From Erinaceus europaeus (taxonomy: Eukaryota; Chordata; Mammalia; Eulipotyphla; Erinaceidae): a stretch of 64,000 nucleotides of DNA. Within the stretch, counting starts at the first letter, position 1. The number at the start of each line of letters is the position of its first letter. Under the pieces are notes generated by a model, which saw nothing but the letters and a program-made list of their open reading frames with translations, did no database searches and was not told where the DNA came from. The stretch spans positions 113,294,447 through 113,358,446 of the forward strand of contig NC_080164.1 in the NCBI RefSeq assembly GCF_950295315.1. The letters are read 5' to 3'. The position numbers and the translations under genes were made by a program. Shown in pieces: positions 12,245 through 23,613 of the stretch.

Positions 12245-12534
12245 GGAGTCAAGCAGTAGCGGCAGGTTAAGCACAGGTGGAGCAAAGCACAAGGACCTGG
12301 GGAAGGATCCGGGTTGAGCCCCCAGCTCCCCACCTGCAGGGGCGTGGCTTCACAGGCAGTGAAGCAGGTCTCCAGGTGTCTATCTTTCTCTCCTCCTCTC
12401 TGTCTTCCCCTCCTCTCTCCATTTCTCTCTGTCCTATCCAACAATGACAACATCAATAACAACAACAACAATAACTACAACAATAAAACCATAAGGGCAA
12501 CAAAAAGAAAGAAAAAAATATCAATTTTTTTAAA
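12245..12534 (+). mobile_element. SINE-A
   Basis: A full copy flanked by the 15-bp TSD AAGTTGTTGGAATGG at 12230-12244 and 12535-12549. Confidence 0.92.
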
Positions 12535-12659
12535 AAGTTGTTGGAATGGTATTTGTGATGCCTGGCAAGAAGATTTTGCCATGGAGTTGTGAGCCTAGAA
12601 ACATCGGTATGCATTCTCCCTCTCTCTCTCTCTTTCTCTCTCTCCCCCTCTCCTTAGTG

Positions 12660-12858
12660 TTATTTTATTTTATTTTGAGAGAGTGGGGGAGGGGGGCCTG
12701 GGGGCCAGGGGAGGGGCACAGAGAGAAAGACACAGAGGAAAAACCCAGAACACTGCTCAGCTCTTGTTCATAATGCTTGGGACTGAACTTGCTGGGACCT
12801 TGGAACCTCAGGCATGAAAGTCTTTTGCAGAACCTTTGTGTTGCCTTCCTGGCCCATC
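12660..12858 (-). mobile_element. SINE-D with extra G-rich segment
   Basis: Tail side TATTTTATTTTATTTTGAG, then a G-rich stretch (GGGGGAGGGGGGCCTGGGGG region, 12682-12715), then the usual CACTGCTCAGCTC part and head complement. Confidence 0.75.
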
Positions 12859-13107
12859 ATCAGCTAGCTATCTATTGATGTGCAGTTATTGAGATGTTTG
12901 TTCACAGAGTGAAGTGAGGCTTCTCCCTCCTTGATGGAGAAAGTCACAGTGTGGCTAAAGCTTTACTCAAATAAATAATCCTAAAATACATATTCCCTGT
13001 GACATTCCAGAATGACAGTGTGGCTAACTCTAACTCTAAAACAGGTGTGAGGATGCCTGCCCTGCGGGTTGTATATGACATATTTTTGTTTATTAAAAGA
13101 ATAATGA

Positions 13108-13260
13108 GTGATCCAGGAGGTGGTGCAATGAATAAAGTATTAGACTCTCAAACATGAGGTCCTAAGTTTGATCCCTGGCAGCACATGTACCAGAGTGATG
13201 TCTGGTTCTTTCTTTTCTCCTATCTTTCTCATGAATAAATAAATAAAGTATTTAAAAATA
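13108..13260 (+). mobile_element. SINE-C
   Basis: Head GATCCAGGAGGTGGTGCAAT, middle GCACATGTACCAGAGTGATG and tail CATGAATAAATAAATAAAG. Confidence 0.88.
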
Positions 13261-13261
13261 T

Positions 13262-13510
13262 TTTTTATTTATTCCCTTTTGTTGCCCTTGTTGTTTTACT
13301 GTTGTAGTCGTTGTTGGATAGGACAGAGAGAAATGGAAAGAGGAGGGGAAGACAGAGAGGGGTAGAGAAAGATCATCTGCAGAACTGCTTCACCACCTGT
13401 GAAGCGACTCCCCTGCAGGTGGGGAGCTGGGGGCTTGAACTGGGATCCTTACATCAGTCCTTGAGCTTTGTGCCATGTGCGCTTAACCCGCTGTGCTACC
13501 GCCCGATTCC
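13262..13510 (-). mobile_element. SINE-A in the tail of a SINE-C
   Basis: A full copy that begins in the AT-rich end of the preceding SINE-C and ends in CTACCGCCCGATTCCC. Confidence 0.88.
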
Positions 13511-13545
13511 CGATAAATAAAATATTTTTTAAAAGAAGAATCATG

Positions 13546-13791
13546 GGGAGTCGGGCTGTAGTGCAGCGGGTTAAGCGCAGGTGGCACAAAGCACAAGGAC
13601 CGGCATAAGGATCCCGGTTCGAACCCCGGCTCCCCACCTGCAGGGGAGTCACTTCACAGGCGGTGAAGCAGATCTGCAGTTGTCTATCTTTCTCTTCTCC
13701 TCTCTGTCTTCCCCTCCTCTCTCCATTTCTCTCTGTCCTATCCAACAACGACAACAACAATAATAATAACTACAACAATTAAAAAAAAAAA
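13546..13791 (+). mobile_element. SINE-A, young-looking
   Basis: A nearly consensus copy with the TSD AAGAAGAATCATG at 13533-13545 and 13792-13804. It forms an inverted pair with the SINE-A 36 bp to its left. Confidence 0.92.
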
Positions 13792-14104
13792 AAGAAGAAT
13801 CATGATAGGAATATAGAAAACAGTGACAGCACTTATAATACAGACCACTCGGTCTGGCCCTGCCATGGCAATGTTCACCGGGAACTTTTTTCATGGTGGC
13901 ATTAAGTGCAAATTTTTTTAAGTGTTAATTTTTAAGTTGATAATTTTGTTTAACCTGTGACTGCTGTTATAAATAGGGAAATGACCCTTGACAGAAAAAG
14001 GTTTACCACTCCTGTTGTAATAACGTAACTCAGGGAGTGTCAGACACTTTGATAGTCAACTGGAAACTATATGCCTCTTGGTGACCCCCTAGAAAGGCTG
14101 AAAA

Positions 14105-14432
14105 ATCTTGGATGGACCTTGAAAAAATCATGTTGAGTGAAATAAGTCAGAAACTGAAGGATGAATATGGGATGATCTCACTCTCAGGCCGAAGTTGAAA
14201 AACAAGATTAGAAAAGAAAACACAAGTAGAACCTGAAATGGAATTGGAATATTACACCAAAGTAAAAGACTCTGGGGTGGGTGGGTGGATGGGGAGAATA
14301 CAGGTCCATGAAAGATGATGAATGACATAGTGGGGGTTGTATTGTTAAATGGGAATCTGGGGAATGTTATGCATGTACAAACTATTGTATTTACTGTTGA
14401 ATGTAAAAAATTAATTCCCCAATAAAAAAAAA
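14105..14432 (+). mobile_element. L1 3'-end insertion
   Basis: A 5'-truncated L1 starting in the last codons of ORF2 and ending AATTCCCCAATAAAAAAAAA. The TSD AGAAAGGCTGAAAA lies at 14091-14104 and 14433-14446. Confidence 0.92.
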
Positions 14433-14467
14433 AGAAAGGCTGAAAAGAGAGACCAGAGTTAGAAGCA

Positions 14468-14562
14468 GATGGTAAGTGGGGGTGTAACGTTATGGAAAGA
14501 GACTCTCATGCCTGTGGCTCCATATAGTCCCAGGTTCAATCCACAGGGACTCAAAGGTTACA
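14468..14562 (+). mobile_element. SINE-D fragment
   Basis: GGAAAGAGACTCTCATGCCT and CCCAGGTTCAATCCACAGG match the SINE-D centre. The ends are lost. Confidence 0.55.
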
Positions 14563-14574
14563 CAGGCTCATATG

Positions 14575-15282
14575 CTAAATATGAATATATATAGGCCCTA
14601 GTCAAGTCTATCAGGTAAACAGTTGATTGTACTTACATACTTTCTTCAAGTTTGGGAGCTACTACTATCTGCCCTAAGTCAACTTTTTTAGCCCCATTCT
14701 CAACTCTGACACCATCTCCCCAGACAATATTTATAGCCCATCTACATGGTAGCTATGAAGCTCAGGCTAAAATTCCTAAAATCATGGGCCTCGTGGAACA
14801 TACCTAAAATAGACTTCCTAGCTTCTTCCCACACAAAGATTCCTAATTTTGTTTTCTCTATCCTTACTTTTTGGATACTGTCTATTAGACATTTTGTCCT
14901 GCTTTCTATCTTACTGCTTGCAGCCACCAAATTGCAAATGCTACTACAATTCCATCCTGACTTCCCTGGACAGATTATCTCACAGCGATGTATCCTGGAA
15001 CCCCACCTCCTCAGAGTCCTACCCCACTAGGGAAAGATAGAAACAGGTTGGCATTATAGATCCACCTGCCAACACCCATGTCCAGCAGAGAAGCAGTTAC
15101 AGAAGCCAGGGCTTCTACCTCCTGCACCCCATGAAGAATTTTGGTCCAGAGGGATAAAGAATAGGGAAGTTACCAATGGAGGGGATGAGACACAAAACTC
15201 TGGAGGTGGGAATTGTATAGAATTATACCCCTGTTTTTATTACTGTTTTGTAAATCAATATTAAATCACTAATAAAAAAGTA
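14575..15282 (+). mobile_element. Old-L1-3' repeat
   Basis: It shares ordered blocks with copies at 40, 51-52, 55-56 and 57-58 kb, for example TTCCCTGGACAGATTATC, AACACCCATGTCCAGCAG and GAGGGATAAAGAATAGGG. It ends in AATCACTAATAAAAAAG. Confidence 0.75.
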
Positions 15283-15672
15283 AGTGGAAAAGTGGAACTG
15301 TTCACATCAGAAATGAAAGGAAGTAAGTAGGGGAACATTGACACTACTACATCCCGTCAAAACACATGTTCCTTAGGCACACTTGGAAATTATTGTACAG
15401 GAAATAGTGGTAACAGGTGTGGGTATTGTTTAAGAAGGAGGTGAAGGTGGGGCTTGGATGTTTATAAGGTAGACCTATGTGCCGGGTTTGCTGTCTAAGG
15501 TGAGCCTGCCATCACATGAGTAAGGGCTCTCTCTCTCTCTGTGTCAGTTTATAAGAACTGCCAACAGACTTCTACACTGGAGTCCAAAAGTTGCTACAAG
15601 ATGAGACCAGAACTAACAAAATTCTTCCATATGTTCAGAATTCATTTATCACATAATACTTTTGTCATAAAG
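15283..15672. other. Intergenic sequence without recognised elements
   Basis: No gene or clear repeat is visible. A short (CT)n run lies at 15527-15540. Confidence 0.45.
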
Positions 15673-15688
15673 TCCAGAGAAGAAATCT

Positions 15689-15957
15689 TTTTTAAAATAT
15701 TTATTCACTTTTGTTGCTCTTGTTGTTTTATTGTTGTAGTTATTACTGTTGTTGATGTTGTTAGATAGGACAGAGAGAAATGGAGAGAGGAGGGGAAGAC
15801 AGAGAGGGAGAGAGAAAGATAGACACCTGCAGACCTGCTTCACTGCCTGTGAAGCGACTCCCCTGCGGGGGAGCTGGAGGCTCCAACCGGGATCCTTCCT
15901 CTGGTCCTTGCGCTTCGCACCGCGTGCGCTTAACCCACTGCACTACCTTCCAACTCA
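15689..15957 (-). mobile_element. SINE-A
   Basis: A full copy with the TSD CCAGAGAAGAAATCTT (about 15673-15688) versus CCAGAGAAGAGATCTT (about 15958-15973). Confidence 0.9.
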
Positions 15958-15992
15958 CCAGAGAAGAGATCTTATTAGGCCATTTTTATCTT

Positions 15993-16252
15993 AAAAAATA
16001 TTTATTTATTTCCTTTTGTTGCCCTTGTTATTTTATTGTTGTAGTTTTATTGATGTTGTTATTGGATAGGACAGAGAGAAATCGACAGGAGGGGAAGACA
16101 GACGGGGGAAAGATTGACACCTGCAGACCTGCTTCACCACCTGTGAAGCGACTCCCCTGCAGGTGGGGATCCGGGGGCTTGAATCAGGATCCTTCCCGGT
16201 CCTTGTGCTTTGCGCCACGTGCGCTTAATCCGCTGTGCTACCTACCAATTCC
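15993..16252 (-). mobile_element. SINE-A
   Basis: A full copy from AAAAATATTTATTTATTTCC to CTACCTACCAATTCCC. Confidence 0.88.
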
Positions 16253-16258
16253 CTGGGC

Positions 16259-16800
16259 CCTTTTTTTTTTTTTTTTTTACCATAGTTGCAGAGTCGGTTC
16301 TATTATTGTTGGGGCTCGGTGCCAACACGAAGAATCTACTACTTCAGGCAGCCATTTTTCCCATTTATTGGATAGGACAGAAAGAAATGGAGAGAGGGGA
16401 GTCGGGCGGTAGCGCAGTAGGTTAAGTGCACATGGAGCAAAGCTCAAGGACCAGCATAAGGATCCGGATTTGAGCCCTTGGCTCCCCACCTGCAGGGCAG
16501 TTGCTTCACAAGTGGTGAAGCAGGTCTGCAGGTGTCTATCTTTTTCTCCCCCTCTCTGTCTTCCCCTCCTCTCTCCATTTCTCTCTGTCCTATCCAACGA
16601 CGACAACATCAATAACAACAATAATAACTACAATGATAATAATTTAAAAAAAGAACTTGAGAAAGGCAAAGAGAGAGGAGAGAGACTTGCAGACCTGGTT
16701 CACCACTCTTGAAGCGGACTGCTGCAGATGAGGAGTGGGGCCTCAAACCTGGGTACATGAGCTTAATAATATGTGTGCTTAACCCTGTGCACCTCTGTCC
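16259..16800 (-). mobile_element. SINE-E, interrupted
   Basis: A poly-T run (16260-16279) and the complement of the 3' module (TTGGGGCTCGGTGCC... GGCAGCCATTTTTCCC) lead into a body at 16370-16396. The body resumes at about 16660-16800 after a SINE-A insertion. Confidence 0.7.
16397..16655 (+). mobile_element. SINE-A inside SINE-E
   Basis: Head GGAGTCGGGCGGTAGCGCAG and a full body end near AATAATTTAAAAAAAG. It interrupts the surrounding SINE-E in the opposite direction. Confidence 0.88.
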
Positions 16801-16984
16801 TGCCCTCCTTCAATCCCTTTTCGGTTGTTTAGCTTGTGCAATGTTTTCTTTACTTTTTGCTTCTTCTTTCGCTGCTTGTCCCTGGTCTCAATCATCTTTG
16901 CAGACTTTCAAAGCAGTCCAGTACTTGCTAGAAACAATTAATTAAGGGCCAAAATAACTTGTCTTTTTTTTTTTTTAAGATTTT

Positions 16985-17615
16985 TAAATTTTTAAGATTT
17001 TTAATATTTATTTATTTATTTCCTTTTTGTTGGCCTTGTTTTTTTTTTATTGTTGTTGTAGTTATTACTGTTGATGTCGTTGTTGGATAGGACAGAGAGA
17101 AATGGAAAGAGGAGGGGAAGACAGAGAGGGGGAGAGAAAGATAGTCACCTGCCGGCCTAGCTTCACAGGCTGGAGACAGATGACCAGGGACTCATGGCTG
17201 AGCTGGGAACGCAGTTCAATCTTTATTGACGAGCGGGGATGCAGTTCAACAATCTAATCTCTTCTAATCTCTCTTCATTAGAAAGCCCTGTCTTTTATAT
17301 CTCCTGAGGCAGAAGTGTCAGGAAGAGGAAGTACATAGGATAGGGGGTGGGGAGAAGGAAAATAGCTTGAACCAGTGGGGATTAAACCAATGAAAACAAT
17401 GAGTATGTAAATAGACCACAACGTCAAGCAATGCAACAGAAGGGGTCTTAGAAGCAGAATTTAGAAGCACACCAACAGACACCTGCAGACCTGCTTCACT
17501 GCCTGTGAAGTGACTCCCCTGCAGGTAGGGAGCGGGGGCTCGAATAGGGATCCTTATGCCAGTACTTGTGCTTTGTGCCACGTGTGCTTAACCCACTGTG
17601 CTACCGCAGGACTTC
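16985..17615 (-). mobile_element. SINE-A split by a solo LTR
   Basis: Tail and body occupy 16985-17149. The rest of body and head (from GACACCTGCAGACCTGC to CTACCGCAGGACTTCC) resumes at 17478-17615. Confidence 0.88.
17150..17477 (-). mobile_element. Solo LTR of a class II-like endogenous retrovirus (328 bp)
   Basis: On the minus strand it begins TGTTGGTGTGC and ends CCGGCA, the TG...CA rule. It is flanked by a 6-bp duplication with one mismatch (GTCACC 17144-17149, GACACC 17478-17483) made from SINE-A sequence. It shares GACCAGGGACTCATGG, CAGAAGGGGTCT and the CACCAACA-type end with the LTRs at 34550 and 36788, but is shorter and more diverged. No internal sequence remains. Confidence 0.85.
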
Positions 17616-17847
17616 CAATAACTTGTTATTTTACAGCCCGTTCCACACAACAAATTCAGCCCAAGCCTTGATATCAAACATCTTTGTAACAGTCCTGTGC
17701 TTAGGTAACAATTTCTAACTTTGTCCTGGGATTATTAGTGACCCAGTCACTATTTCAGATGGCCCTTGGATACTGTCTTCTGTTCTGCTGCTTACTTGTG
17801 AGTGGTTTAGATTTGCCAGGCTAGAAGCTGAGAAACATCTTTCTTTT

Positions 17848-18225
17848 TTAAAAAATTTTTTTAGGTTTTCATAATCTTTTATTATGTATTTAATATTGAT
17901 TTAAAAAATTACATTTCAACAGGGATCTGTATAATTCCATCCTGTTCCCACCACCAGAGTTCTGAATCCCCAATCCCTCCCTTGCAAACCATTGCAGTTC
18001 TCCCAAGGTTGCAGACATGGGTTAACTATCATCTCTACAGCTATCTGTCTACATTTGTATATAATTGCCCCTTTTTTCTTCCAGATCCAGTCATCTTTTC
18101 CCCTCTAAGCCACTCATGACTTTATTATTACATCCAAATGTTCTTCCCTTTTTCTTCCTCTTTCCCGGGTCCTGATGAAGCTGGAGTTCAGAACCCTCTT
18201 ATCTTCTTGCTCCTTTCACTTCTCC
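17848..18225 (-). mobile_element. Old-L1-3' repeat, terminal part
   Basis: It matches the ends of the copies at 55 and 57 kb (GTTTTCATAATCTTTTATT, CCACCAGAGTTCTG, CATTGCAGTTCTCCCAAGG). Confidence 0.65.
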
Positions 18226-18320
18226 CCCACTGGGAAGTGATTCCCCAGCAGGTGGAGTGCCAGAGCCGGAACCTGGATCCTTGTGCAGTCCCTGTGCTTC
18301 ACACCATGTGTGCTTACCTA
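18226..18320 (-). mobile_element. SINE-A/B 5' fragment
   Basis: GGAAGTGATTCCCCAGCAGG and GAACCTGGATCCTTGTGCAG match the complement of a SINE head region. The tail is missing. Confidence 0.6.
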
Positions 18321-18497
18321 AATTTATTTTCAAGTTGCAATAGATTTATTGGTACGGTACGACCCGACTGTATGTTGACAGAGATCTGCTAATCTTTGTG
18401 AGCACCTCTACTTCTAGGTGTTTTGTTTTATCTTCCTTTACAATTGCCTTTGACTTCTGATTTAAGTGATTTTTAGTGATCATAATGTCAGAGATGG

Positions 18498-18652
18498 AGG
18501 TCTGGGAGGTGACACAGTGGATAAATTACTAGATTCTCAACCATGAGGTCTTGAGTTCAATCCTCGGCAGCACATGTACCAGAGTGATGTCTGGTTCTTT
18601 CTCTCTTTCCTCCTATCTTTCTCATGAATAAATAAATAAATTCTTTAAAAAA
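18498..18652 (+). mobile_element. SINE-C
   Basis: A near-consensus copy flanked by TCAGAGATG (about 18488-18496 and 18655-18663). Confidence 0.9.
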
Positions 18653-18663
18653 TTTCAGAGATG

Positions 18664-18976
18664 AACAAACCTGAACATCAATAGGAGCACTGAAATAGAT
18701 TTTATCCACTAACCATTGACATAAGTGATAAAAGCTGAGATCCATTCATTTTTGCTCAGAGGTGACTGGACATTTAAAGAGGAGATAGGGAGTGAGCAGA
18801 GGCTCAGATACAGTCTGGGAAGTGAAAAACAACAAAGGGTTGGTCACTACACAACTAATTTGGCAGCTGTGTCTGCTAGCTTGCAGTTCTCCAAAGTTAG
18901 GATTTTTTTCTTCCCGGAGACTGAAAGACAGGGTCTTTATTCTTCCTGATGGTTACAGTTCAAAAGAATAACTTTC
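18664..18976. other. Intergenic sequence without recognised elements
   Basis: No gene or repeat is recognised. Confidence 0.4.
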
Positions 18977-18977
18977 T

Positions 18978-19207
18978 TTTTAAAAAATAATATTGTTTAT
19001 TTATTTATTTATTTAGTTTGGATAGAGACAAAGAGGAGTTCAGAGGGAATATGGAGATAGAGAATCTGAGAGATAGAGAGACATCTGCAGACCAGCTTTA
19101 CCACTTGTGAAGCTTCCCTCCTGCAGGTAGGGATCAGAGGCTTGAATCTGGGTCCTTGTTCATTGTAACATGTACACTCAAACAGGTGCACCACCACCAC
19201 CTGGCTT
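18978..19207 (-). mobile_element. SINE-B
   Basis: A full copy with the TSD CAAAAGAATAACTTTC (left, about 18961) versus CAAAAGAATAGCTTTC (right, about 19210). Confidence 0.9.
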
Positions 19208-19288
19208 CCCAAAAGAATAGCTTTCAGGTCACTGTGAAAGGTACTCTTGAGTTGTAGGAGGTGTGACTACATCTCAAAGAGACAGAAG

Positions 19289-19758
19289 AGGGGGCTGGAG
19301 ATTAGCATCCTACTGTGTGTGAGGCCCTGGATTCAAGCACCAGTAACATATGAAAGTACTATACATGCCACTAGGGGGATTTCTGTGGTGATATGGTGCT
19401 GTGGTATCTCCCACTTGTCTTGTCTGCCACTCTTTTTTTTTTTAAAGATTTTATTTATTTATTTATTTATTTATTAATGAGAAAGATAGGAGGAGAGAGT
19501 AAGAACCAGACATCACTCTGGCACATGTGCTTCCGAGGATCGAACTCAGGACCTCATGCTTGAGAGTCCAAAGCTCCATCACTGCACCAACTCTCGGACC
19601 ACATCAGTCTGCCACTCCTTCTCAGAAAACTACCCAATGAAAAATGGGCCCAGGAATTTGCTCAGTGGTTTCACATCATCACATAAAAAGAAGAAGAAGA
19701 AGAAGAAGAAGAAGGAGAAGGAGAAGGAGAAGGAGAAGGAGAAGGAAAGACAGGAAGG
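19289..19758 (+). mobile_element. Old tRNA-derived SINE, split, with (GAA)n tail
   Basis: A relative of the element at 10303: GGGGGCTGGAGATTAGCATC at the start. It is interrupted by a SINE-C at 19431-19601, resumes with TCTGCCACTCCTTCTCAG and ends in (GAA)n grading to (GGAGAA)n at 19686-19750. Confidence 0.6.
19431..19601 (-). mobile_element. SINE-C inside an older SINE
   Basis: A full copy with the TSD GTCTGCCACTC (about 19420-19430) repeated after it (about 19607-19617). Confidence 0.88.
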
Positions 19759-19934
19759 ACGGGACAGAGGGAGGATTTATATTCATATATCCTTTGAGGA
19801 AATGTTCTTAGAAAGGGAGGCTAGGACCCTATAATTCCAGCATTAGGGGGACAAACAGTATATTCTTTTGGAATTCCTGACATTGCTTCTCCTCCTCCTC
19901 TACATACTCCTCCTCCTCCTTAGTCTTCTAATTT

Positions 19935-20137
19935 TTCTACAATTTACTTATTTATTTATTTGGATAGAGACAGAGAGAAATTGAAAGGTAAAGAGGAATA
20001 GGGAGAAAGAAAGACACCTGCAGACTTGCTTCACTACTTGTGAAGCTTCCTTCCTGCAGAAAAGTGGTAGGGGCTTGAACCAGGGTCCTTGTGCGTTGCA
20101 ATATATGCACTCAACTAGGTGAGTCACTAGTCAGCCC
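19935..20137 (-). mobile_element. SINE-B
   Basis: TTATTTATTTGGATAGAGAC to GTCACTAGTCAGCCCC, moderately diverged. Confidence 0.85.
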
Positions 20138-20264
20138 CACATACCTGAACTTTTCCAGGCAGAAACTCAAACAGGGCCTGCTATATCCCCAGATGGGCCC
20201 TAGTTTGCTAGAAAGGGTGATAAAATTTAATCAAGTTTTCTTTTTTCCTTTCTTTCTAAATTTT

Positions 20265-20538
20265 TATTTATTTTAATTTTTATTATTTTTATTTTTATTA
20301 TTTATTTATTTATTCCCTTTTGTTGCCCTTGTTGTTTTATTGTTGTAGTTGATGTTATTGTAGTTGGATAGGACAGAGAGAAATGGAGAGAGGAGGGGAA
20401 GACAGAGAGGGGGAGAGAAAGACAGACGCCTGCAGACCTGCTTCACCACCTGTGAAGCAACTCCCCTGCAGGTGGGCAGCCGGGGCTCAAACCGGGATCC
20501 TCATATGGGTCCTTGCACTTTGCGCCACATGCACTTAA
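20265..20538 (-). mobile_element. SINE-A, head truncated
   Basis: A nearly consensus body, cut within the head at CACATGCACTTAACTA. Confidence 0.88.
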
Positions 20539-20539
20539 C

Positions 20540-20688
20540 TAATTTTTATTTTTATTGCATAGAAAGAGAGAGACTAGAGCACTGTTCAGCTCTGGTTTAT
20601 GGTGGTGCTAGAGATTGAACCTGGGAACTCAAAACCTGAGGAGGCATAAAAGCCTTTTGCAGAACCATTATGCTGTCTCCCCAGCCCC
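20540..20688 (-). mobile_element. SINE-D
   Basis: It directly follows the truncated SINE-A. GAGCACTGTTCAGCTCTGG and the head complement CATTATGCTGTCTCCCC are present. Confidence 0.85.
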
Positions 20689-20734
20689 GGTTGAGTTTTT
20701 TGAATGGAGTTTTCATGCTAAGTTTTTGCAGTTC

Positions 20735-20926
20735 CTTTTTTAATTAAAATTTTGTATAGTTATTTATTTGATAGAGACAGAGAAACTGAGAAGGAAGAGG
20801 GAGGTAGACAAGAATAGAGAAGGTGAGACTGAAAAAAAAAGAGGGAGAGAGACTAAGATATACCTGCAGCACTGCTTGTACATAGTAACAGGTATACTCA
20901 ACCAGGTGCACCACTGCCTGGATCCA
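20735..20926 (-). mobile_element. SINE-B, internally shortened
   Basis: The body lacks the CACCACTTGTGAAGC-type middle. The TSD is AGTTTTTGCAGTTC (20721-20734) versus AGTTTTTGCAATTC (20927-20940). Confidence 0.87.
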
Positions 20927-23613
20927 GTTTTTGCAATTCTTGAAGGTTAGCAAATTTTTTTTTAAAAAAGATTTTAGCATAGGGTCCACCAGAACCTAAG
21001 AGATCTGTGGCTAGATTTCCAGAGAGTTTATGAACTTGGATGGAAAAAATGTGACATCCTTACTTTCACTAACTTCTGACTGAAATTCATTTCCTTCTAT
21101 TATATATATAAACAACAAATCACAGTAGTGTAAACTGTGACTTAGCCACTAAGAGAAACCATAGATATTTTTCTTTCTTTCTTTTTTTTTAAAATAATTT
21201 ATTTCTTTATTGGGGAATTAATGTTTTAAATTCAACAGTAAATACAATAGTTTGTACATGCATAACATTCCCCAGATTCCCATTTAACAATATAACCGCC
21301 ACTATGTCATTCATCATCTTTCATGGACCTGTATTCTCCCCACCCACCCACCCACCCCAGAGTCTTTTACTTTGGTGTAATACTCCAATTCCATTTCAGG
21401 TTCGACTTGCGTTTTCTTTTCTGATCTTGTTTTTCATCTTCTGCCTGAGAGTGAGATCATCCCATATTCATCCTTCTGTTTCTGACTTATTTCACTCAAC
21501 ATGATTTTTTCAAGGTCCATCCAAGATGGGCTGAAAACGGTGAAGTCACCATTTTTTACAGCTGAGTAGTATTCCATTGTGTATATATACCACAACTTGC
21601 TCAGCCACTCATCTGTTGTTGGACACCTGGGTTGCTTCCAGGTTTTGGCTATTACAAATTGTGCTGCCAAGAACATATGTGTACACAGATCTTTTTGGAT
21701 GGATGTGTTGAGTTCCTTAGGCTATATCCCCAGGAGAGGGATTACAGGGTCATAGGGTAGGTCCATTTCTAGCCTTCTGAGAGTTCTCCAGACTGTTCTC
21801 CACAGAGGTTGGACTAATTGACATTCCCACCAGCAGTGCAGGAGGGTTCCTTTGACCCCAAACCTCTCCAGCATTTGCTGCTGTTACCTTTTCTGATGTA
21901 TGACATTCTCACAGGAGTGAAGTGATATCTCATTGTCTTGATTTGCATTTCTCTGACAATCAGAGACTTGGAGCATTTTTTCATGTGTTTCTCAGCCTTT
22001 TGGATCTCTTCTGTGGTGAATATTTTGTCCAAGTCCTCCCCCCATTTTTGGATGAGGTTATTTGTTGTCTTGTTGTTGAGTTTGGCAAGCTCTTTATATA
22101 TGTTGGTTATTAAACTCTTATCTGATGTATGGCATGTAAAGATCTTCTCCCATTCTGTGAGGGGTCTCTTGGTTTGGGTATTGGTTTCTTTTGCTGTACA
22201 GAAGCTTTTTAATTTGATGTAGTCCCATAGGTTTATACTTGCCTTAGTCTTCCTTGTAATTGGATTCGTTTCATTGAAAATGTCTTTAAAATTTATGCAG
22301 AAAAGAGTTCTGCCAATATTTTCCTCTAAGTATCTGATAGTTTCTGGTCTAACATCAAAGTCCTTGATCCACTTGGAATTTACTTTTGTATTTGGTGAAA
22401 TACAGTGATTCAGTTTCATTCTTCTGCATGTTTCAACCCATTGTTTCCAACACCATTTGTTGAAGAGACTCTGCTTTCCCCATGTAATAGTCTGGGCCCC
22501 TTTGTCAAAGATGAGATGTCCATAGGTGTGGGGCCTCATTTCTGGGCTCTCAATTCTATTCCACTGGTCAGTGTGTCTGTTCATGTTCCAGTACCAAGCA
22601 GTTTTGATGACAATGGCCCTATAATACAGTTTGAGATCTGGGAGTGTGATGCCTCCAGTTCTGTTCTTTTTTCTCAAGATGTTTTGGCAATTCTAGGTCT
22701 TTTGTGGTTCCAGATAAACATTTGTAGCATTTTTTCTATTCTCCTAAAAATGTGCTTGGGATCTTGATGGGGATAGCATTAAATTTGTAGATGGCTCTGG
22801 GTAATATATTCATTTTGATGATGTGAATTCTTCCAACCCATGAACATGGAATATCTTTCTACTTCTTTGTGTCTTTTTCAATTTCTTTGAGTAGTGACTC
22901 ATAATTTTCAGTATACAAGTCTTTCACTTCTTTGGTTAGGTTTACTCCTAGATATTTTATTGTTTTTGTTGCTATAGAAAAAGGAACTGGTCTCTCCTCT
23001 CCTCTCCTCTCCTCTCCCGGATCAACTAGGAATACCAAAGGAGACCACCCGGACTGAAACAAGACAGGACTAGAATGACCACAGGAACCCAGTAAATCAC
23101 CCGTGAGTACAAACACGCATGGCTGGTGACAGAGAGGAGAGAGGGGCCTAAGGAGAGATTAAGTGGCTGCTAACAGTTCAACAGTTTATTAGTGGAGACA
23201 CCACCTCCAGTCTGCTCCACAATAAGGGGACAGCGGAAGGGGGGAAAGGACTCCCCAGAGACTCACTAAGTGCAACTCTGAGTCTCCATTGCTACTACCC
23301 TCAGAATCTGGAGCAGCAACAGGGAGGGACACCAGGGGACAGAGATCTAACAGGGAAACTCAGGAGAAGACCTATACCTCGGTGGCATAGCTGAGGGGCT
23401 GTGAAAGTCTCTTTGCATAACCACAAGATTATCTCTGCCACCAAGAGATATCCCTGCTTTATCTCTTGGTCAGGAGTCAGTGATTAAGCTAAGAAGCCTA
23501 TGGATAGTTTAAAAGCCCTCAGGCTCCCATAGCCTGCAGGGAAGAAAAAAAAAGAGGCTTTTACACCACTGAGCTCCAACTCAGGGATTGAAAAAACTGT
23601 TAACTTATATAAA

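Noticed and set aside
16805..16925. Lys/Arg-rich minus-strand reading (KQRKKKQKVKKTLHKL) as part of a coding gene or processed pseudogene
   Set aside because: Too short, no splice sites, poly-A or TSD that would support either, and I cannot name a parent gene.
19686..19750. (GAA)n as a Vingi-type tail
   Set aside because: It ends an old tRNA-derived SINE with no Vingi sequence beside it.
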